The position numbers and the translations under genes are program-made. From Actinacidiphila bryophytorum (lineage in GTDB: Bacteria; Actinomycetota; Actinomycetes; Streptomycetales; Streptomycetaceae), in contig NZ_JAFFIX010000001.1 of the NCBI RefSeq assembly GCF_016916835.1, positions 1 through 64,000 on the forward strand: a stretch of 64,000 bases of DNA, in the 5' to 3' direction. Below the pieces are notes generated by a model. It did not search any database. It had not been told where the DNA came from and saw only the letters and a list, made by a program, of their open reading frames with translations. Shown here one piece after another: positions 11,101 to 18,442 of the stretch (its first letter is position 1; every line of letters begins with the position of its first letter).

Positions 11101-12234
11101 AACGTCATGGGCTGCATCAACACAGCCCTCGGCAGCGTCCCCTGGACGAAGGTCTTCAAGGCCTTCAAGGTCGGCATCAAAGCCTTCAAGGTCTGGCGCG
11201 AGGTCGAAAAGGCCGAAGGCCTGGTCAAGGACACCCAGGAAGCCCTGAACGTCGCGGAAGACGTCCTGGCCGCCAAACGCGAGGCCTCGTCGGCGGCAGC
11301 GATGAACGACGCGAAGGCGGCGGCCGACGAGGCCGCCAAGGAGGCCCCGAGCCCGGCGCCGACGTGCCACAGCTTCCTCGCGCAGACCCCGGTCGCCATG
11401 GCGTCAGGCGACCCGAAGGCCATCTCCGATCTGAAGGTGGGCGACGCGGTTCAAGCCACGGATCCTCAGACCGGGTTGACCCGCCCGGAGAAGGTCCAGA
11501 AGGTCATCGTCACGCACACCGACGAGGAGTTCACCGACCTCACCCTGACCACCGACGACGCCCACCCCAACGCCCCGCCGGCCCACCTGACCACCACCTG
11601 GCACCACCCCTTCTGGGACGCCACCCACCACCGCTGGACCGAAGCCCACGCCCTGACCCCGGGCACCCACCTCCGCCGGCCCGACGGCACGACGGCCACC
11701 GTCACGACAGTCCGCAACTACCACCGCCAGGCAGTCACCTACGACCTCACGGTCACGGACCTCCACTCGTACTATGTCCTGGCGGGCACCACCTCGGTGC
11801 TGGTCCACAACTGCGGTACCGGACCCACTGAGGCGGATGCAGTTGCGGCGCGAGGGCGAGCCGAAGAGCTTCAATCGCAGCGCAACGACTATCCGCATGC
11901 TGCTCAGCACGGCACTACCGCTGTCATCGGAGTGTTCAACACCAAGACGCGGCAGTGGGTCAATAAGGTGGCCATCAACGGTGATGGAGCGGCCCCCTGG
12001 GCTCTGCGAAGCGGTGAAGAGTTTGTTCAAGGGGCTGGCCACGCAGAGCAGACGATCCTGAATAGCCTGGGGTCTCACGAGGTCGTGGGATTCGGAGGGA
12101 CGTCGCGTAATATCTGTAGGGATACTTGCTATGCCCTGCTGAACAGCAGGGGTATGCGCTTTGGCGGCGCAGGGTATTTCGGCGGCCGAGCGGATAAGAC
12201 GCCGTTCTCGTACTTCTGGCAGGAAGGCTCGTAG
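5152..12234 (+). CDS. Secreted RHS-repeat polymorphic toxin with HINT domain and deaminase-like C-terminal toxin
   Basis: 2360 aa from GTG 5152 (GGGGGG five bases upstream; ATG 5170 is also plausible; the frame is open from 5002). A basic Sec-type signal peptide (KSWAWGLWAALLALVVPF...AEAAA) is followed by an Ala/Pro linker and an SpvB/RHS-type N-terminal domain. Many YD repeats follow, ending with the RHS core signature (GRFLTPDPLL...NAYAYADNSPV) near residues 1845-1870. An Ala/Lys-rich linker comes next, then a pretoxin HINT domain from C2072 to the VLVHN motif ending at N2220. The last 140 residues carry HAE (H2297) and C2322-x3-C2326, the zinc/catalytic signature of the cytidine-deaminase fold used by many polymorphic toxins. 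The expected role is contact-dependent killing: the RHS shell encloses the tip and HINT may release it. The tip and the next gene are visibly less GC-rich, which suggests cassette exchange. Confidence 0.88.
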   Translation: MRSHIGMPMRRRSAAGARKSWAWGLWAALLALVVPFVTGGPAAEAAAPHYDVKPKKERVVPVEPVAHRSVKVPAMPAWDPAAAHRSWPAAGSADVAVTPAAARAAALPVRLAQAPPRTPVKAQAKAQGKAAARTPVTPVTHARVTVADQKAAQRLHLGGLVLQVARTDGATGTGDVQVSLDYGAFKDAYGADWGSRLRLVSLPACALTTPDLPSCQTETPLASTNDSGTHVVSAVVPLSTTAVLAAAAGASGGGGSFSATSLSPSGQWSGGGATGDFSWSYPIGVPDVPGGLQPSVGLSYSSQSIDGRTSTTSPQASWIGDGWEYSPGFVEESYTGCADDTAGGSPKTGDQCWSDAADTVTLSLNGASNTLVHDDATGTWHPQGDSGEIVKVATDTVNADQEHRYFTVTTTDGTTYYFGRNQLPGWSDHGTAADDPVTNSVWTARVYGNDTGEPCHASTFTASACNQAYRWNLDYVADDHGNAVSYWYTPETGYYGPDNTTSPAPYTRGGYLTKIQYGQRAGKVYDTAGTPAAAQVFFDTAERCLPGTDFDCAPAKLTAANAAHWPDVPADQICASTGTCNNHGPAYFTTRWLTGIRTQVLVGTGYQNVDSWALTHAFPPPADAKDTTTPTAWLTGITRTGLDGGTLATEPVTFAGQAMVNRVDGLDGYQPLARYRLTTITTETGEVVQVQYTVPQCHRSGTTVLPGAADDNHLLCYPVYWTPPGQVEPQLDWFNKYLVHAVTEQDPTGGGQPMETVYSYVGDPAWHFADEPGTPAKYRTWNQWRGFGQVETRTGSDTTGTTLTRLNYFRGMDGDKTSGGTRSVSLTSAGGDVTATDKDWYAGQVFEARNYDGDGGALLSDAVTVPWASAATATQTRTKAGLGPVSAHILGMAQERATTTKADGTAITDETDYTHDADTGLVLAVDDKGDLSTTADDRCEKTAYATGGSGQLLPAPRRITSLGVGCGATPAYPGDLLSDDVIFYDGATDSTAPVTGPADVTKVQKADSAAADGTPHYVTASTTTLPGTNTPDYDIYGRPLSQTDALGHRTTTAYTPATGAAPTRIKTTEPQVTGQLQGFSSTTTYDPARGLPLATTDVSGYTTSSTYDPLGRITAGWDAGFSQSLGAQPNVTYTYGLSNSAPSTVTTRTLVDNGSATTYQTSVSIYDALLRPRETQTATVDGGRVISDIAYDDHGWTVKANGPYYTKGSPDGTLVYAPDDQVANETATFYDGAGRVTASAAYTFGSETWRTTTAYPGSDRTDVTPPDGASPTSTFTDGRGRTVKLLTYHGTTPSGSADTITYTYDKSGHQTGLKDGDGNVWSSGYDMLGRKTSQTDPDTGTSTSSYDLTGQQLTATDARGRTVTSTYDELGRPTATYDTTGGAAPGTGNRLASWTYDTLKKGLPTSSTSYDDGLAYTSKILGYDSHGWTGSTETIIPAGDGNPAGTYITDRTYTPTGNLHSYTEGAAGSLPQETVSYGYDTFGRPTSAGGDVGSWDYVDKLAWTEYDEPEQFTFGPSGNFAQTTYSYDEQTRRLAGQLTVTQSGHVRADNTTYTYKAAGQVTRISDQLDTGQTDTQCFRYDGAQRLSAAWTATDACAATPAAGSAATIGGPAPYWQSWTYDAIGDRATQTDHDLAGDAAQDTVATSTDAKATGGPAHALAQVATHAPAAPVTDAVTSYTYDQAGNVATRTTQAGTDTFTFNTAGKLAKLQQTGTAGDTTYVYDADGNLLVRRDATGATAYLGDEEITLKAGATGITGVRYISIAGQPVAVHSSDGTFAYVVSDRQGTGQLQIDAATQTLTRRQYLPFGQTRTATSGWLGTRGYVGGQQDDTTGLTNFGAREYDATTGRFLTPDPLLAPGDPQSLNAYAYADNSPVTLSDPSGNQPEDCRYYECQMYNGHFIFGNKRPQQPGGGSGSSSPGKPDASSTTKKAQDDAAAAQRAADTASQVAAAARAHKEGLVSKIVHLVGDLIGVNDAISCFTEGNVMGCINTALGSVPWTKVFKAFKVGIKAFKVWREVEKAEGLVKDTQEALNVAEDVLAAKREASSAAAMNDAKAAADEAAKEAPSPAPTCHSFLAQTPVAMASGDPKAISDLKVGDAVQATDPQTGLTRPEKVQKVIVTHTDEEFTDLTLTTDDAHPNAPPAHLTTTWHHPFWDATHHRWTEAHALTPGTHLRRPDGTTATVTTVRNYHRQAVTYDLTVTDLHSYYVLAGTTSVLVHNCGTGPTEADAVAARGRAEELQSQRNDYPHAAQHGTTAVIGVFNTKTRQWVNKVAINGDGAAPWALRSGEEFVQGAGHAEQTILNSLGSHEVVGFGGTSRNICRDTCYALLNSRGMRFGGAGYFGGRADKTPFSYFWQEGS

Positions 12235-12708
12235 GTGATGGAAAGCGTCCAGCTGACGTCAATATTCGGCTACGCCGTCGGAGACCTGGTGCGCATCTCG
12301 ACCGAGGCGCTTGACGCGCAGGTCCGAGAAGTGCTCGCGCGCCGTGTTCTTGTGAATTGGTCGTGGCGTCAGGTGGATCCGGATTCGCAAAACAGCTGGG
12401 ATGGCGCCATCGGTTTCCCTCGTGACCCCGATGCCTACGATTGGTGTAACACTCCGTGGCGACTCGAGCCCGACTCGTCAGAACTGAAGGTCGGTGATAC
12501 ATGTCTGGTAGGGATTCCGCCGACGGAGGTTCGGATTACGGGAATCGGGAAATTTGATCCGCCTGCGGACTTCGGGTTCCTGCCACGCCCCGAATATTTC
12601 CTGGAGCTTGTGCCAATCGACATGCTCGACGACGAAGAGGCCGGGTATGTTCTCTACCTCAACGGAGAGGAGCCGATCGAGATCGAGGTCCTGGAGCATG
12701 GTGAATGA
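12235..12708 (+). CDS. Candidate immunity protein for the RHS deaminase-like toxin
   Basis: 157 aa, acidic, with no signal peptide or membrane segment, so cytoplasmic. GTG 12235 directly follows the toxin TAG; ATG 12238 is the next codon. AGGAAGG at 12221-12227 lies inside the toxin 3' end, so translation is probably coupled. The sequence (YDWCNTPWRLEP..., FGFLPRPEYFLELVPIDML) matches no family I recognise. The immunity assignment rests on position (immediately 3' of the toxin tip), size, and a shared lower GC content typical of toxin-immunity cassettes. The second gene of an RHS module could also be a chaperone, though that is less likely at this position. Confidence 0.65.
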   Translation: MMESVQLTSIFGYAVGDLVRISTEALDAQVREVLARRVLVNWSWRQVDPDSQNSWDGAIGFPRDPDAYDWCNTPWRLEPDSSELKVGDTCLVGIPPTEVRITGIGKFDPPADFGFLPRPEYFLELVPIDMLDDEEAGYVLYLNGEEPIEIEVLEHGE

Positions 12709-13059
12709 CCAACGCGGTGTCGGCGCGATGGTCGAGCAGGAACCTTTTCGTGGGCACGTTTGATCAGGCCTCGCTGTTTTGTAGTGGGACCGTGCCGCCC
12801 TGGTGGCTGGTCGTCGCCTCCGGCGGCTACGCCAACCCGAGTTGGACGCCCTGGACGAGCGTTTCCGCCTGGCAACGGCACCTGTCCCGTCCTCCGGTAT
12901 GAGCGAGCGCGCGACGTCACCACCAGCACGGTGGTGGCGGTCCCGCTACCCGCGGCTCGTGACCAGGGATTCGACCGCGGACTTGCCGGCGACCTGGTCC
13001 CCGGCACCCACGTACATCGGCTGACGACAACCGTGGTCCACGAGGCTAGGGTCGTGGGA
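12709..13059 (+). other. Poorly coding stretch after the immunity gene
   Basis: An ORF starting with ATGA overlap at 12705 (to 12902) and a longer frame leading into the next small gene are open, but their amino-acid content (Trp/Ser-rich, no family) looks like non-coding or decayed sequence. The piece at about 12895-13055 (VTTSTVVAVPLPAARDQGFDRGL...) reads somewhat protein-like and could be the remnant of an older toxin-immunity cassette. No transposase motif or terminal inverted repeat was seen. Confidence 0.35.
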
Positions 13060-13281
13060 ATGACGTACAAGGGTGTGGATCCGGCGACGATCACGCCGGA
13101 GATGGCCGTTCGGATTCGCGTATGGCGAGTCGACGAGGAGTTGTCGTGGCGCGCCGTGGCCATGGCTGCGTCCGACCTGTGGAACGCGGAATACGGAAGC
13201 AACCAGCTCTACGGCAAGGACCTCTGCGCGGCCGCGGCGAAGGTGCTGGGTGAGGACCCTCACCGGGAACCGTGGAACTGA
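13060..13281 (+). CDS. Small conserved-looking hypothetical protein
   Basis: 73 aa from ATG 13060, with AGGG nine bases upstream. The sequence MTYKGVDPATITPEM...RVWRVDEELSW and ...NQLYGKDLCAAAAKVLGED is well formed: amphipathic, Trp-rich, with good codon use. From memory, small proteins with this 'PATITPEMA-RIRVWRVDEELSWR' look recur in Streptomyces genomes, but I know no function for them. It may be an orphan immunity or regulatory protein stranded next to the RHS locus. The frame is open further upstream (from 12760), but the start chosen is the first with a plausible ribosome site. Confidence 0.55.
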   Translation: MTYKGVDPATITPEMAVRIRVWRVDEELSWRAVAMAASDLWNAEYGSNQLYGKDLCAAAAKVLGEDPHREPWN

Positions 13282-13294
13282 CACCCCGCCTGCG

Positions 13295-13501
13295 ATGAAT
13301 CGGAGCGAAGGGGCTGCGCTGCTGATCGAATGTGCAGTGCAGGGGCTGATTGACATCAGGACGATCGGGCGGGATGTGTCACGGGGTCTGGACGCCGACG
13401 GCTCGGCTCATGCCTGGGCCGGGGCGGAGGAGATCGGGGCGCTACTGGATGGCGAGGAAGTTCGCAAACTCCGGGCGCGGGTGGGCTGTGGAAGACGTTG
13501 A
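13295..13501 (+). CDS. Small hypothetical protein
   Basis: 68 aa from ATG 13295, 13 bases after the preceding small gene, same strand. It is predicted helical (GAALLIECAVQGLIDIRTIGRDV..., AGAEEIGALLDGEEVRKLRARV) and has no membrane segment or family that I recognise. The ribosome site is weak. Its position downstream of an RHS module suggests immunity or toxin-related cargo, but this is inference only. Confidence 0.4.
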   Translation: MNRSEGAALLIECAVQGLIDIRTIGRDVSRGLDADGSAHAWAGAEEIGALLDGEEVRKLRARVGCGRR

Positions 13502-13870
13502 CGTATCGGTCGGTCAGTACGTGGATCGCGCCGGCTTCCTGCCGTTGGTCGCAAGGTCGCTGCGATCGCCGACGTGTGCCATCGCATCCCGTTTCCCCCG
13601 GGGAACACTCCAGGCGTGAACTCGATCCAATTCCCTCGGCGTATCTCGAACGGCTGGGGTCGTAACTCGCCGGAGGGACGCGAGTGGTGCCGCCGACGGT
13701 CCGGCGCACTGTCCTACGAGACGCCCCGTTCTGTCCGTCGCGTGCTGGACAGGTAAAGGGCGAGGAGCCGTGATGGCAGGGGTCGGGCGGGATCGGGTCT
13801 TTCGCAACTGTCGAGCGGCCGATGTGAAGGTCGGTTGCGCTGCGGACGGTGATAGGGGAGGCTCGCGCGC
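13502..13870. other. Gene-free interval before the VOC gene
   Basis: About 370 bp in which no frame on either strand gives a convincing protein. GC content and codon patterns are irregular compared with neighbours, consistent with decayed DNA at the end of the accessory region. The ribosome site of the next gene (AGGGGAGG, 13854-13861) lies at its right end. Confidence 0.4.
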
Positions 13871-14263
13871 ATGGTTTCGGTAGTGCAGAACATCGCGATC
13901 GACTGTGCGGACGCCTATGGGCTGGCCAAGTGGTGGAGCGGGGTCACCGGGCGGCCGTTGCATGCGGAGGACTTTCCGGGGGATCCGGAGGCGCAGGTGC
14001 TGCTGTCGGAGGACGGACCGGTGCTGCACTTCAACCAGGTGCCGGAGGGGAAGACGGGGAAGAACCGGATCCATCTGTGCCTGCGGCCGGAGACCTCGCG
14101 CGACCAGGAGGTGGAGCGGCTGCTGGCGCTGGGCGCCGGGTTTGTCGCGGACCGGCGCAATCCCGACGGCTCGGGCTGGGCGGTGCTCGCGGACCCCGAG
14201 GGCAATGAGTTCTGCGTACTGCGCAGCACGTCCGACCGTGCCGCCGGAGGTCACTCAGGGTGA
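13871..14263 (+). CDS. VOC-superfamily (glyoxalase/bleomycin-resistance-like) protein
   Basis: 130 aa; ATG 13871 sits nine bases after AGGGGAGG. The start MVSVVQNIAIDCADAYGLAKWWSGVTG, central FNQVPEGKTGKNRIHLCLRP and end VLADPEGNEFCVL are the paired beta-alpha-beta-beta-beta modules of the vicinal-oxygen-chelate fold in its 'glyoxalase-like' form (IHL plus E near the C-terminus). It is cytoplasmic; the substrate cannot be read from sequence. It is convergent with the next small gene, leaving 8 bases between their stops. Confidence 0.8.
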   Translation: MVSVVQNIAIDCADAYGLAKWWSGVTGRPLHAEDFPGDPEAQVLLSEDGPVLHFNQVPEGKTGKNRIHLCLRPETSRDQEVERLLALGAGFVADRRNPDGSGWAVLADPEGNEFCVLRSTSDRAAGGHSG

Positions 14264-14271
14264 CTGCGAGG

Positions 14272-14463
14272 TCACGCCGTGGCGTGTTCCACGACGAGGA
14301 CGACGGCCAGGAGGGCCACCAGGAGGGCGATCAGGGCCGCGGGGGATATGGAGGACCAGCCGGGCTCCTGCTGCATGCGGGCGCGGTTGGCGCGGCATAC
14401 GGGGCAGCGACCCTCGGCCACCGGGCCGGAACAGTTCGCGCACACCAGCCGGTCGACTGTCAT
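14272..14463 (-). CDS. Small zinc-ribbon membrane protein
   Basis: 63 aa from ATG 14463 with GAGGAG seven bases upstream. The N-terminus holds two CxxC pairs (CANC...CPVC), a treble-clef-like zinc ribbon, followed after a short linker by one hydrophobic helix (AALIALLVALLAVVLVV). Expected to be a single-pass membrane protein with its zinc ribbon in the cytoplasm. Function unknown. Confidence 0.7.
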   Translation of the reverse strand: MTVDRLVCANCSGPVAEGRCPVCRANRARMQQEPGWSSISPAALIALLVALLAVVLVVEHATA

Positions 14464-14758
14464 CGTGGTCTCCTCACTCCGTCCGGTGAACGCTCCCGGT
14501 GGGTGAATCGTTCCCGGGAGGGACGCTCGCCAGTCCTGGGGTCGGCACTGCGTACGCACTCTCCACTGTGCCAGGTTCTGGGGAGCGGTGCGCCCGGGGA
14601 GCACAGAAGCCGTGCCGGGGCGGTAATGGGACGGCTTACCCCGTTATGCCCTGTGGGACGGCCCACCAACCCACTCCGACGACTGCGCGCGGCTTGACCC
14701 GTCGCGTAGTGTCGCCCTCATCCCCTGTCCGCTCACCCCGCAAACCCCTGGTGCGAAC

Positions 14759-15448
14759 GTGATCCGATTCGACAACGTCACCAAGACCTACCCCAAGCAG
14801 AACCGCCCCGCGCTGCGGGACGTGTCGCTGGAGATCGAGAAGGGTGAGTTCGTCTTCCTGGTGGGCTCCTCGGGCTCGGGCAAGTCGACCTTCCTGCGGC
14901 TGATCCTGCGCGAGGAGCGCACCGACACCGGCCTCGTACACGTGCTGGGCAAGGACCTGAACCGGCTGTCGAACTGGAAGGTCCCGCACATGCGGCGCCA
15001 GCTCGGCACGGTCTTCCAGGACTTCCGGCTGCTGCCGAACAAGACGGTCGCCCAGAACGTCGCCTTCGCCCTCGAAGTGATCGGCAAGCCCCGCGGCACC
15101 ATCCGCAAGACCGTTCCCGAGGTGCTGGACCTGGTCGGCCTGGCCGGCAAGGAGGACCGCATGCCGGGCGAGTTGTCCGGTGGTGAGCAGCAGCGCGTGG
15201 CCATCGCGCGGGCGTTCGTGAACCGGCCCATGCTGCTGATCGCGGACGAGCCGACCGGAAACCTCGACCCGCAGACGTCGGTGGGCATCATGCGGCTGCT
15301 GGACCGCATCAACAGGACCGGCACCACCGTGGTGATGGCCACCCACGACCAGAACATCGTCGACCAGATGCGCAAGCGCGTCATCGAACTGGAGAAGGGG
15401 CGGCTGGTTCGCGACCAGTCGCGCGGTGTCTACGGCTACCAGCACTAG
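14759..15448 (+). CDS. ftsE: Cell division ATP-binding protein FtsE
   Basis: 229 aa, GTG start. ABC ATPase with Walker A GSSGSGKS (about residues 37-44), Q-loop [13 protein letters not shown], signature [14 protein letters not shown] and Walker [14 protein letters not shown], each typical of FtsE. It pairs with FtsX, 50 bases downstream on the same strand, to form a transporter-like complex. In other bacteria that complex couples the divisome to peptidoglycan hydrolase activation. Length is usual for the family. There is no clear Shine-Dalgarno in front of the GTG, so the message may be leaderless. Confidence 0.96.
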   Translation: MIRFDNVTKTYPKQNRPALRDVSLEIEKGEFVFLVGSSGSGKSTFLRLILREERTDTGLVHVLGKDLNRLSNWKVPHMRRQLGTVFQDFRLLPNKTVAQNVAFALEVIGKPRGTIRKTVPEVLDLVGLAGKEDRMPGELSGGEQQRVAIARAFVNRPMLLIADEPTGNLDPQTSVGIMRLLDRINRTGTTVVMATHDQNIVDQMRKRVIELEKGRLVRDQSRGVYGYQH

Positions 15449-15498
15449 CGGCCTGCCGACACGACACCCGTCCCCTTCCGAAAGGAAACCCGACCCCC

Positions 15499-16416
15499 AT
15501 GCGCCTCCAGTTCTTCCTGTCGGAGATCGGCGTCGGCCTGCGCCGCAACCTCACGATGACCTTCGCGGTGATCATCTCCGTGGCGCTCTCGCTCGCCCTC
15601 GCCGGCGGCGCCCTGCTGGCCAACAAGCAGGTCGACTCGATGAAGGGCTACTGGTACGACAAGGTCCAGGTCACCGTCTACATGTGCAACAAGAGCGACG
15701 CGACGTCGACGCCGAGTTGCGCCAAGGGTGCGGTGACCGACGACCAGAAGAAGGCGATCCTGGCGGACCTGAAGAAGCTGCCGATCGTCGAGAAGGTCTA
15801 CTTCGAGACGGCGGAGGGCGCGTACAAGAACTACGAGCAGCAGTTCAAGAACTCGCCCATGGCGGCCTCCATCACCCCGGACCAGATGCAGGAGAACTAC
15901 CGGGTCAAGCTCAAGGACCCGACGAAGTTCACCGTCATCGCCAGCGCCTTCCAGGGCCGCCCCGGTGTGCAGTCGGTCGAGGACCAGCGGGCGGTGCTGA
16001 AGAACCTGTTCTCGCTGCTGGGCGGCATGACCAAGGCCGCGTACGTGGTGCTGGCCTTCATGCTGACCGTCGCGATGCTGCTGATCATCAACACCGTGCG
16101 GGTGTCGGCCTTCAGCCGCCGCCGGGAGACCGGCATCATGCGGCTGGTCGGCGCGTCCAGCTTCTACATCCAGATGCCGTTCATCATGGAGGCGGCCTTC
16201 GCCGGCCTGGTCGGCGCCGCGGTCGCCTGCGTGATGCTGCTCGGCGGGCGGTACTTCATGATCGACGCCGGCCTCAAACTCCAGGACAAGATCCCGCTGG
16301 TGTCCTTCCTCGGCTGGGACTCGGTCGTCCAGGTGCTGCCGCTGGTGCTGCTGATCGGCTTCCTGATGCCTGCCACGGCCGCATTCATCGCGCTGCGGCG
16401 GTACTTGAGGGTCTGA
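15499..16416 (+). CDS. ftsX: Cell division membrane protein FtsX
   Basis: 305 aa. One N-terminal transmembrane helix (MTFAVIISVALSLALAGGALL) is followed by an extracytoplasmic domain of about 130 residues with a Cys pair (YMCNKSDATSTPSC). Three C-terminal helices and the FtsX core (SRRRETGIMRLVGAS) complete it. This is the permease-like partner of FtsE; the extracellular loop is the part expected to contact peptidoglycan hydrolases. AAAGGAAA lies about a dozen bases upstream. It is co-transcribed with ftsE, with an S41 protease next. Confidence 0.95.
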   Translation: MRLQFFLSEIGVGLRRNLTMTFAVIISVALSLALAGGALLANKQVDSMKGYWYDKVQVTVYMCNKSDATSTPSCAKGAVTDDQKKAILADLKKLPIVEKVYFETAEGAYKNYEQQFKNSPMAASITPDQMQENYRVKLKDPTKFTVIASAFQGRPGVQSVEDQRAVLKNLFSLLGGMTKAAYVVLAFMLTVAMLLIINTVRVSAFSRRRETGIMRLVGASSFYIQMPFIMEAAFAGLVGAAVACVMLLGGRYFMIDAGLKLQDKIPLVSFLGWDSVVQVLPLVLLIGFLMPATAAFIALRRYLRV

Positions 16417-16550
16417 CGCGGGCCGCCGGCGTACGGCGCAGGCGCGAAGGCCGGGTTGCCGGCAGACGACCGCCGGGGGTGTCCACGGGACCCGCCGGCG
16501 GTCGTCGTATCTTTCCGTACGACGCCGGATTCTCGCCTAGACTTCCCGCC

Positions 16551-17804
16551 ATGTCCGGCCCGTTGCTGTTCGGGACGCCCCGCCGCATCCGCCGCGGGGC
16601 CACCCTGACGTTGGTGTTCGGCACGATGCTCGCGACCGGTGCCGCCGCAGGCAGCCTGACGGAACCGCAGCAGCGCGCCAGGCCCCGTGTCGCCGCGGCC
16701 CCCGCCGCCGACGCGCAGCGGCAGTCCGCGGACCCGGCCGGTACGGCACAGGACGCGGGCGGCGACGGCAAGAGCGGCGCCGCGCACCCGAAGGGCACGG
16801 CCGCGCAGAAGGCCGACAGCGAACGCATCGCCCAGGAGATCGCGGCGGGCAAGGTCGGCCCGCAGGCCGTGCAGCGGTTCGTCAGCCGCAGCGGCGACCG
16901 CTGGTCCTCCTTCTACACCGCCCAGGAGTACGCGGGCCTCCAGGAAGCCCTGGACGGGCGCTACGTCGGCACCGGCCTGTGGGTGCGGCGGATCGACGGC
17001 GGGCGCATCCAGATCGCCCGCGTCCAGTCCGGCAGCCCCGCCCAGCGGGCCGGCATCCGGGTCGGCGACGTGCTGGACTCCATCGACTCGGTGCGGTGCA
17101 CGGGCCTTGCCGTCACCGAAGTCGTGGCGGACCTGCGCGGCGACAACGTACCCGGCAGCACGGTCACGCTCGCCGTGCAGCGCGCCGACCGCGACTGGAC
17201 GGTCACCATGCAGCGGGCCACGCTCGCCACCGAGGCGGTCACGGTGAGCCACCCCGACGGCCCGGACGGCCCGACCGACATCGCCATCGACGCCTTCACG
17301 CTCGGCACCGGCGAACAGGTGCGGGCCGCGGTCGCCGCCGCTGAGCACGGTGTGCTGCTCGACCTGCGCGGCAACTCCGGCGGCCTGGTCGAGGAGGCCG
17401 TCGCCGTGGCCTCCACCGTGCTGGACGGGGGACTGGTGGCCACCTACGACGTCCACGGCAAACAGCAGGCGCTCTACGCGGCAGCCGGCGGCGACACCGC
17501 CAAGCCGCTGGTGGTCCTGGTCGACGGCGGCACCATGAGCGCCGCGGAGATGCTCGCGGGCGCGCTCCAGGACCGCGGCCGGGCGGTCGTCGTCGGCTCG
17601 CGCACCTTCGGCAAGGGCTCGGTGCAGATGCCCAGCACCCTCCCCGACGGCTCGGTCGCGGAACTGACCGTCGGCCACTACAGCCTGCCCGACGGCCGCG
17701 GGGTCGACGGCCACGGCATCGAACCCGACGTCCAGGTGTCCGGCGGCCAGGACGCGGCGGCCGAGGCGCGCGAGGTATTCGCTGGCCTCGGCACCCCCTC
17801 CTAG
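16551..17804 (+). CDS. S41-family C-terminal processing peptidase (CtpA-like) with PDZ domain
   Basis: 417 aa from ATG 16551. A -10-like TAGACT at 16538-16543 suggests a leaderless message starting at or near the ATG. An N-terminal hydrophobic segment (ATLTLVFGTMLATGAAAGSL) marks secretion or membrane anchoring. It is followed by a Pro/Ala linker, a PDZ domain (GLWVRRIDGGRIQIARVQSGSPAQRAGIRVGD written in parts) and the S41 catalytic domain with Ser330 (GTMSAAE) and Lys355 (FGKGSV), 25 apart as in the family. It cleaves C-termini of exported proteins. The position between ftsX and smpB is conserved in Streptomyces and fits envelope or division proteolysis. Confidence 0.92.
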   Translation: MSGPLLFGTPRRIRRGATLTLVFGTMLATGAAAGSLTEPQQRARPRVAAAPAADAQRQSADPAGTAQDAGGDGKSGAAHPKGTAAQKADSERIAQEIAAGKVGPQAVQRFVSRSGDRWSSFYTAQEYAGLQEALDGRYVGTGLWVRRIDGGRIQIARVQSGSPAQRAGIRVGDVLDSIDSVRCTGLAVTEVVADLRGDNVPGSTVTLAVQRADRDWTVTMQRATLATEAVTVSHPDGPDGPTDIAIDAFTLGTGEQVRAAVAAAEHGVLLDLRGNSGGLVEEAVAVASTVLDGGLVATYDVHGKQQALYAAAGGDTAKPLVVLVDGGTMSAAEMLAGALQDRGRAVVVGSRTFGKGSVQMPSTLPDGSVAELTVGHYSLPDGRGVDGHGIEPDVQVSGGQDAAAEAREVFAGLGTPS

Positions 17805-17822
17805 TGGGACAATGACGGGGCT

Positions 17823-18302
17823 ATGGCAAAAGAGACCGGTCGCAAGATCATCGCGCAGAACAAGAAGGCGCGACACGATTACCTCATCCTCGACACGTAC
17901 GAGGCGGGCCTGGTGCTCACCGGCACCGAGGTCAAGTCGCTGCGCCTGGGCCGCGCGTCGCTCGTCGACGGCTTCGGCCAGCTCGACGGCGGCGAGGCGT
18001 GGCTGCACAACGTGCACATCCCGGAGTACGTCCAGGGCACCTGGACCAACCACTCGGCGCGCAGGAAGCGCAAGATGCTGCTGCACCGGGCCGAGATCGA
18101 CAAGCTGGTCCACAAGACCCAGGAGACCGGCCACACCATCGTGCCGCTCGCCCTGTACTTCAAGGACGGCCGGGTGAAGGTCGAGATCGCGCTCGCCAAG
18201 GGCAAGAAGGAGTACGACAAGCGGCAGACCCTGCGGGAGAAGCAGGACCGCCGCGAGTCCGACCGCGCGATCTCCGCGGCCCGCCGCCGCCAGCGCGCCT
18301 GA
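17823..18302 (+). CDS. smpB: SsrA-binding protein SmpB
   Basis: 159 aa, ATG after GGGG. The family core is clear: [44 protein letters not shown] and the Lys/Arg-rich C-terminal tail ([22 protein letters not shown]). It binds the tRNA-like domain of tmRNA and carries it to stalled ribosomes. Its RNA partner ssrA lies 140 bases downstream on the same strand, the usual actinobacterial arrangement. Confidence 0.97.
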   Translation: MAKETGRKIIAQNKKARHDYLILDTYEAGLVLTGTEVKSLRLGRASLVDGFGQLDGGEAWLHNVHIPEYVQGTWTNHSARRKRKMLLHRAEIDKLVHKTQETGHTIVPLALYFKDGRVKVEIALAKGKKEYDKRQTLREKQDRRESDRAISAARRRQRA

Positions 18303-18442
18303 CAGGCCCGGGGCACCCCCGGGACCCCGGGGAGTACGCCCCAGGGGGGAATACGCTGGCCGCGCCGCGCGCTGATCACGTACGATGGGGCCAGCGGCAT
18401 CGGACCATGGTGAGTCCGGTGTGCACATTGAAAAAAACACAT

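Noticed and set aside
5110..11370. A 2086-codon open frame on the minus strand (and a similar one on plus frame 3) across the RHS gene
   Set aside because: GC-rich Streptomyces genes leave long open antisense frames. The amino-acid composition (Gly/Val/Arg only) has no domain, while the sense frame has RHS, HINT and toxin motifs.
11365..11811. A true intein in the RHS protein
   Set aside because: The HINT domain ends at VLVHN and is followed by a C-terminal toxin, with no interrupted conserved host protein and no homing endonuclease. It is a pretoxin autoprocessing domain.
12709..13870. Insertion sequence remnant near the RHS locus
   Set aside because: No transposase motif in any frame, no terminal inverted repeats and no target duplication could be seen.
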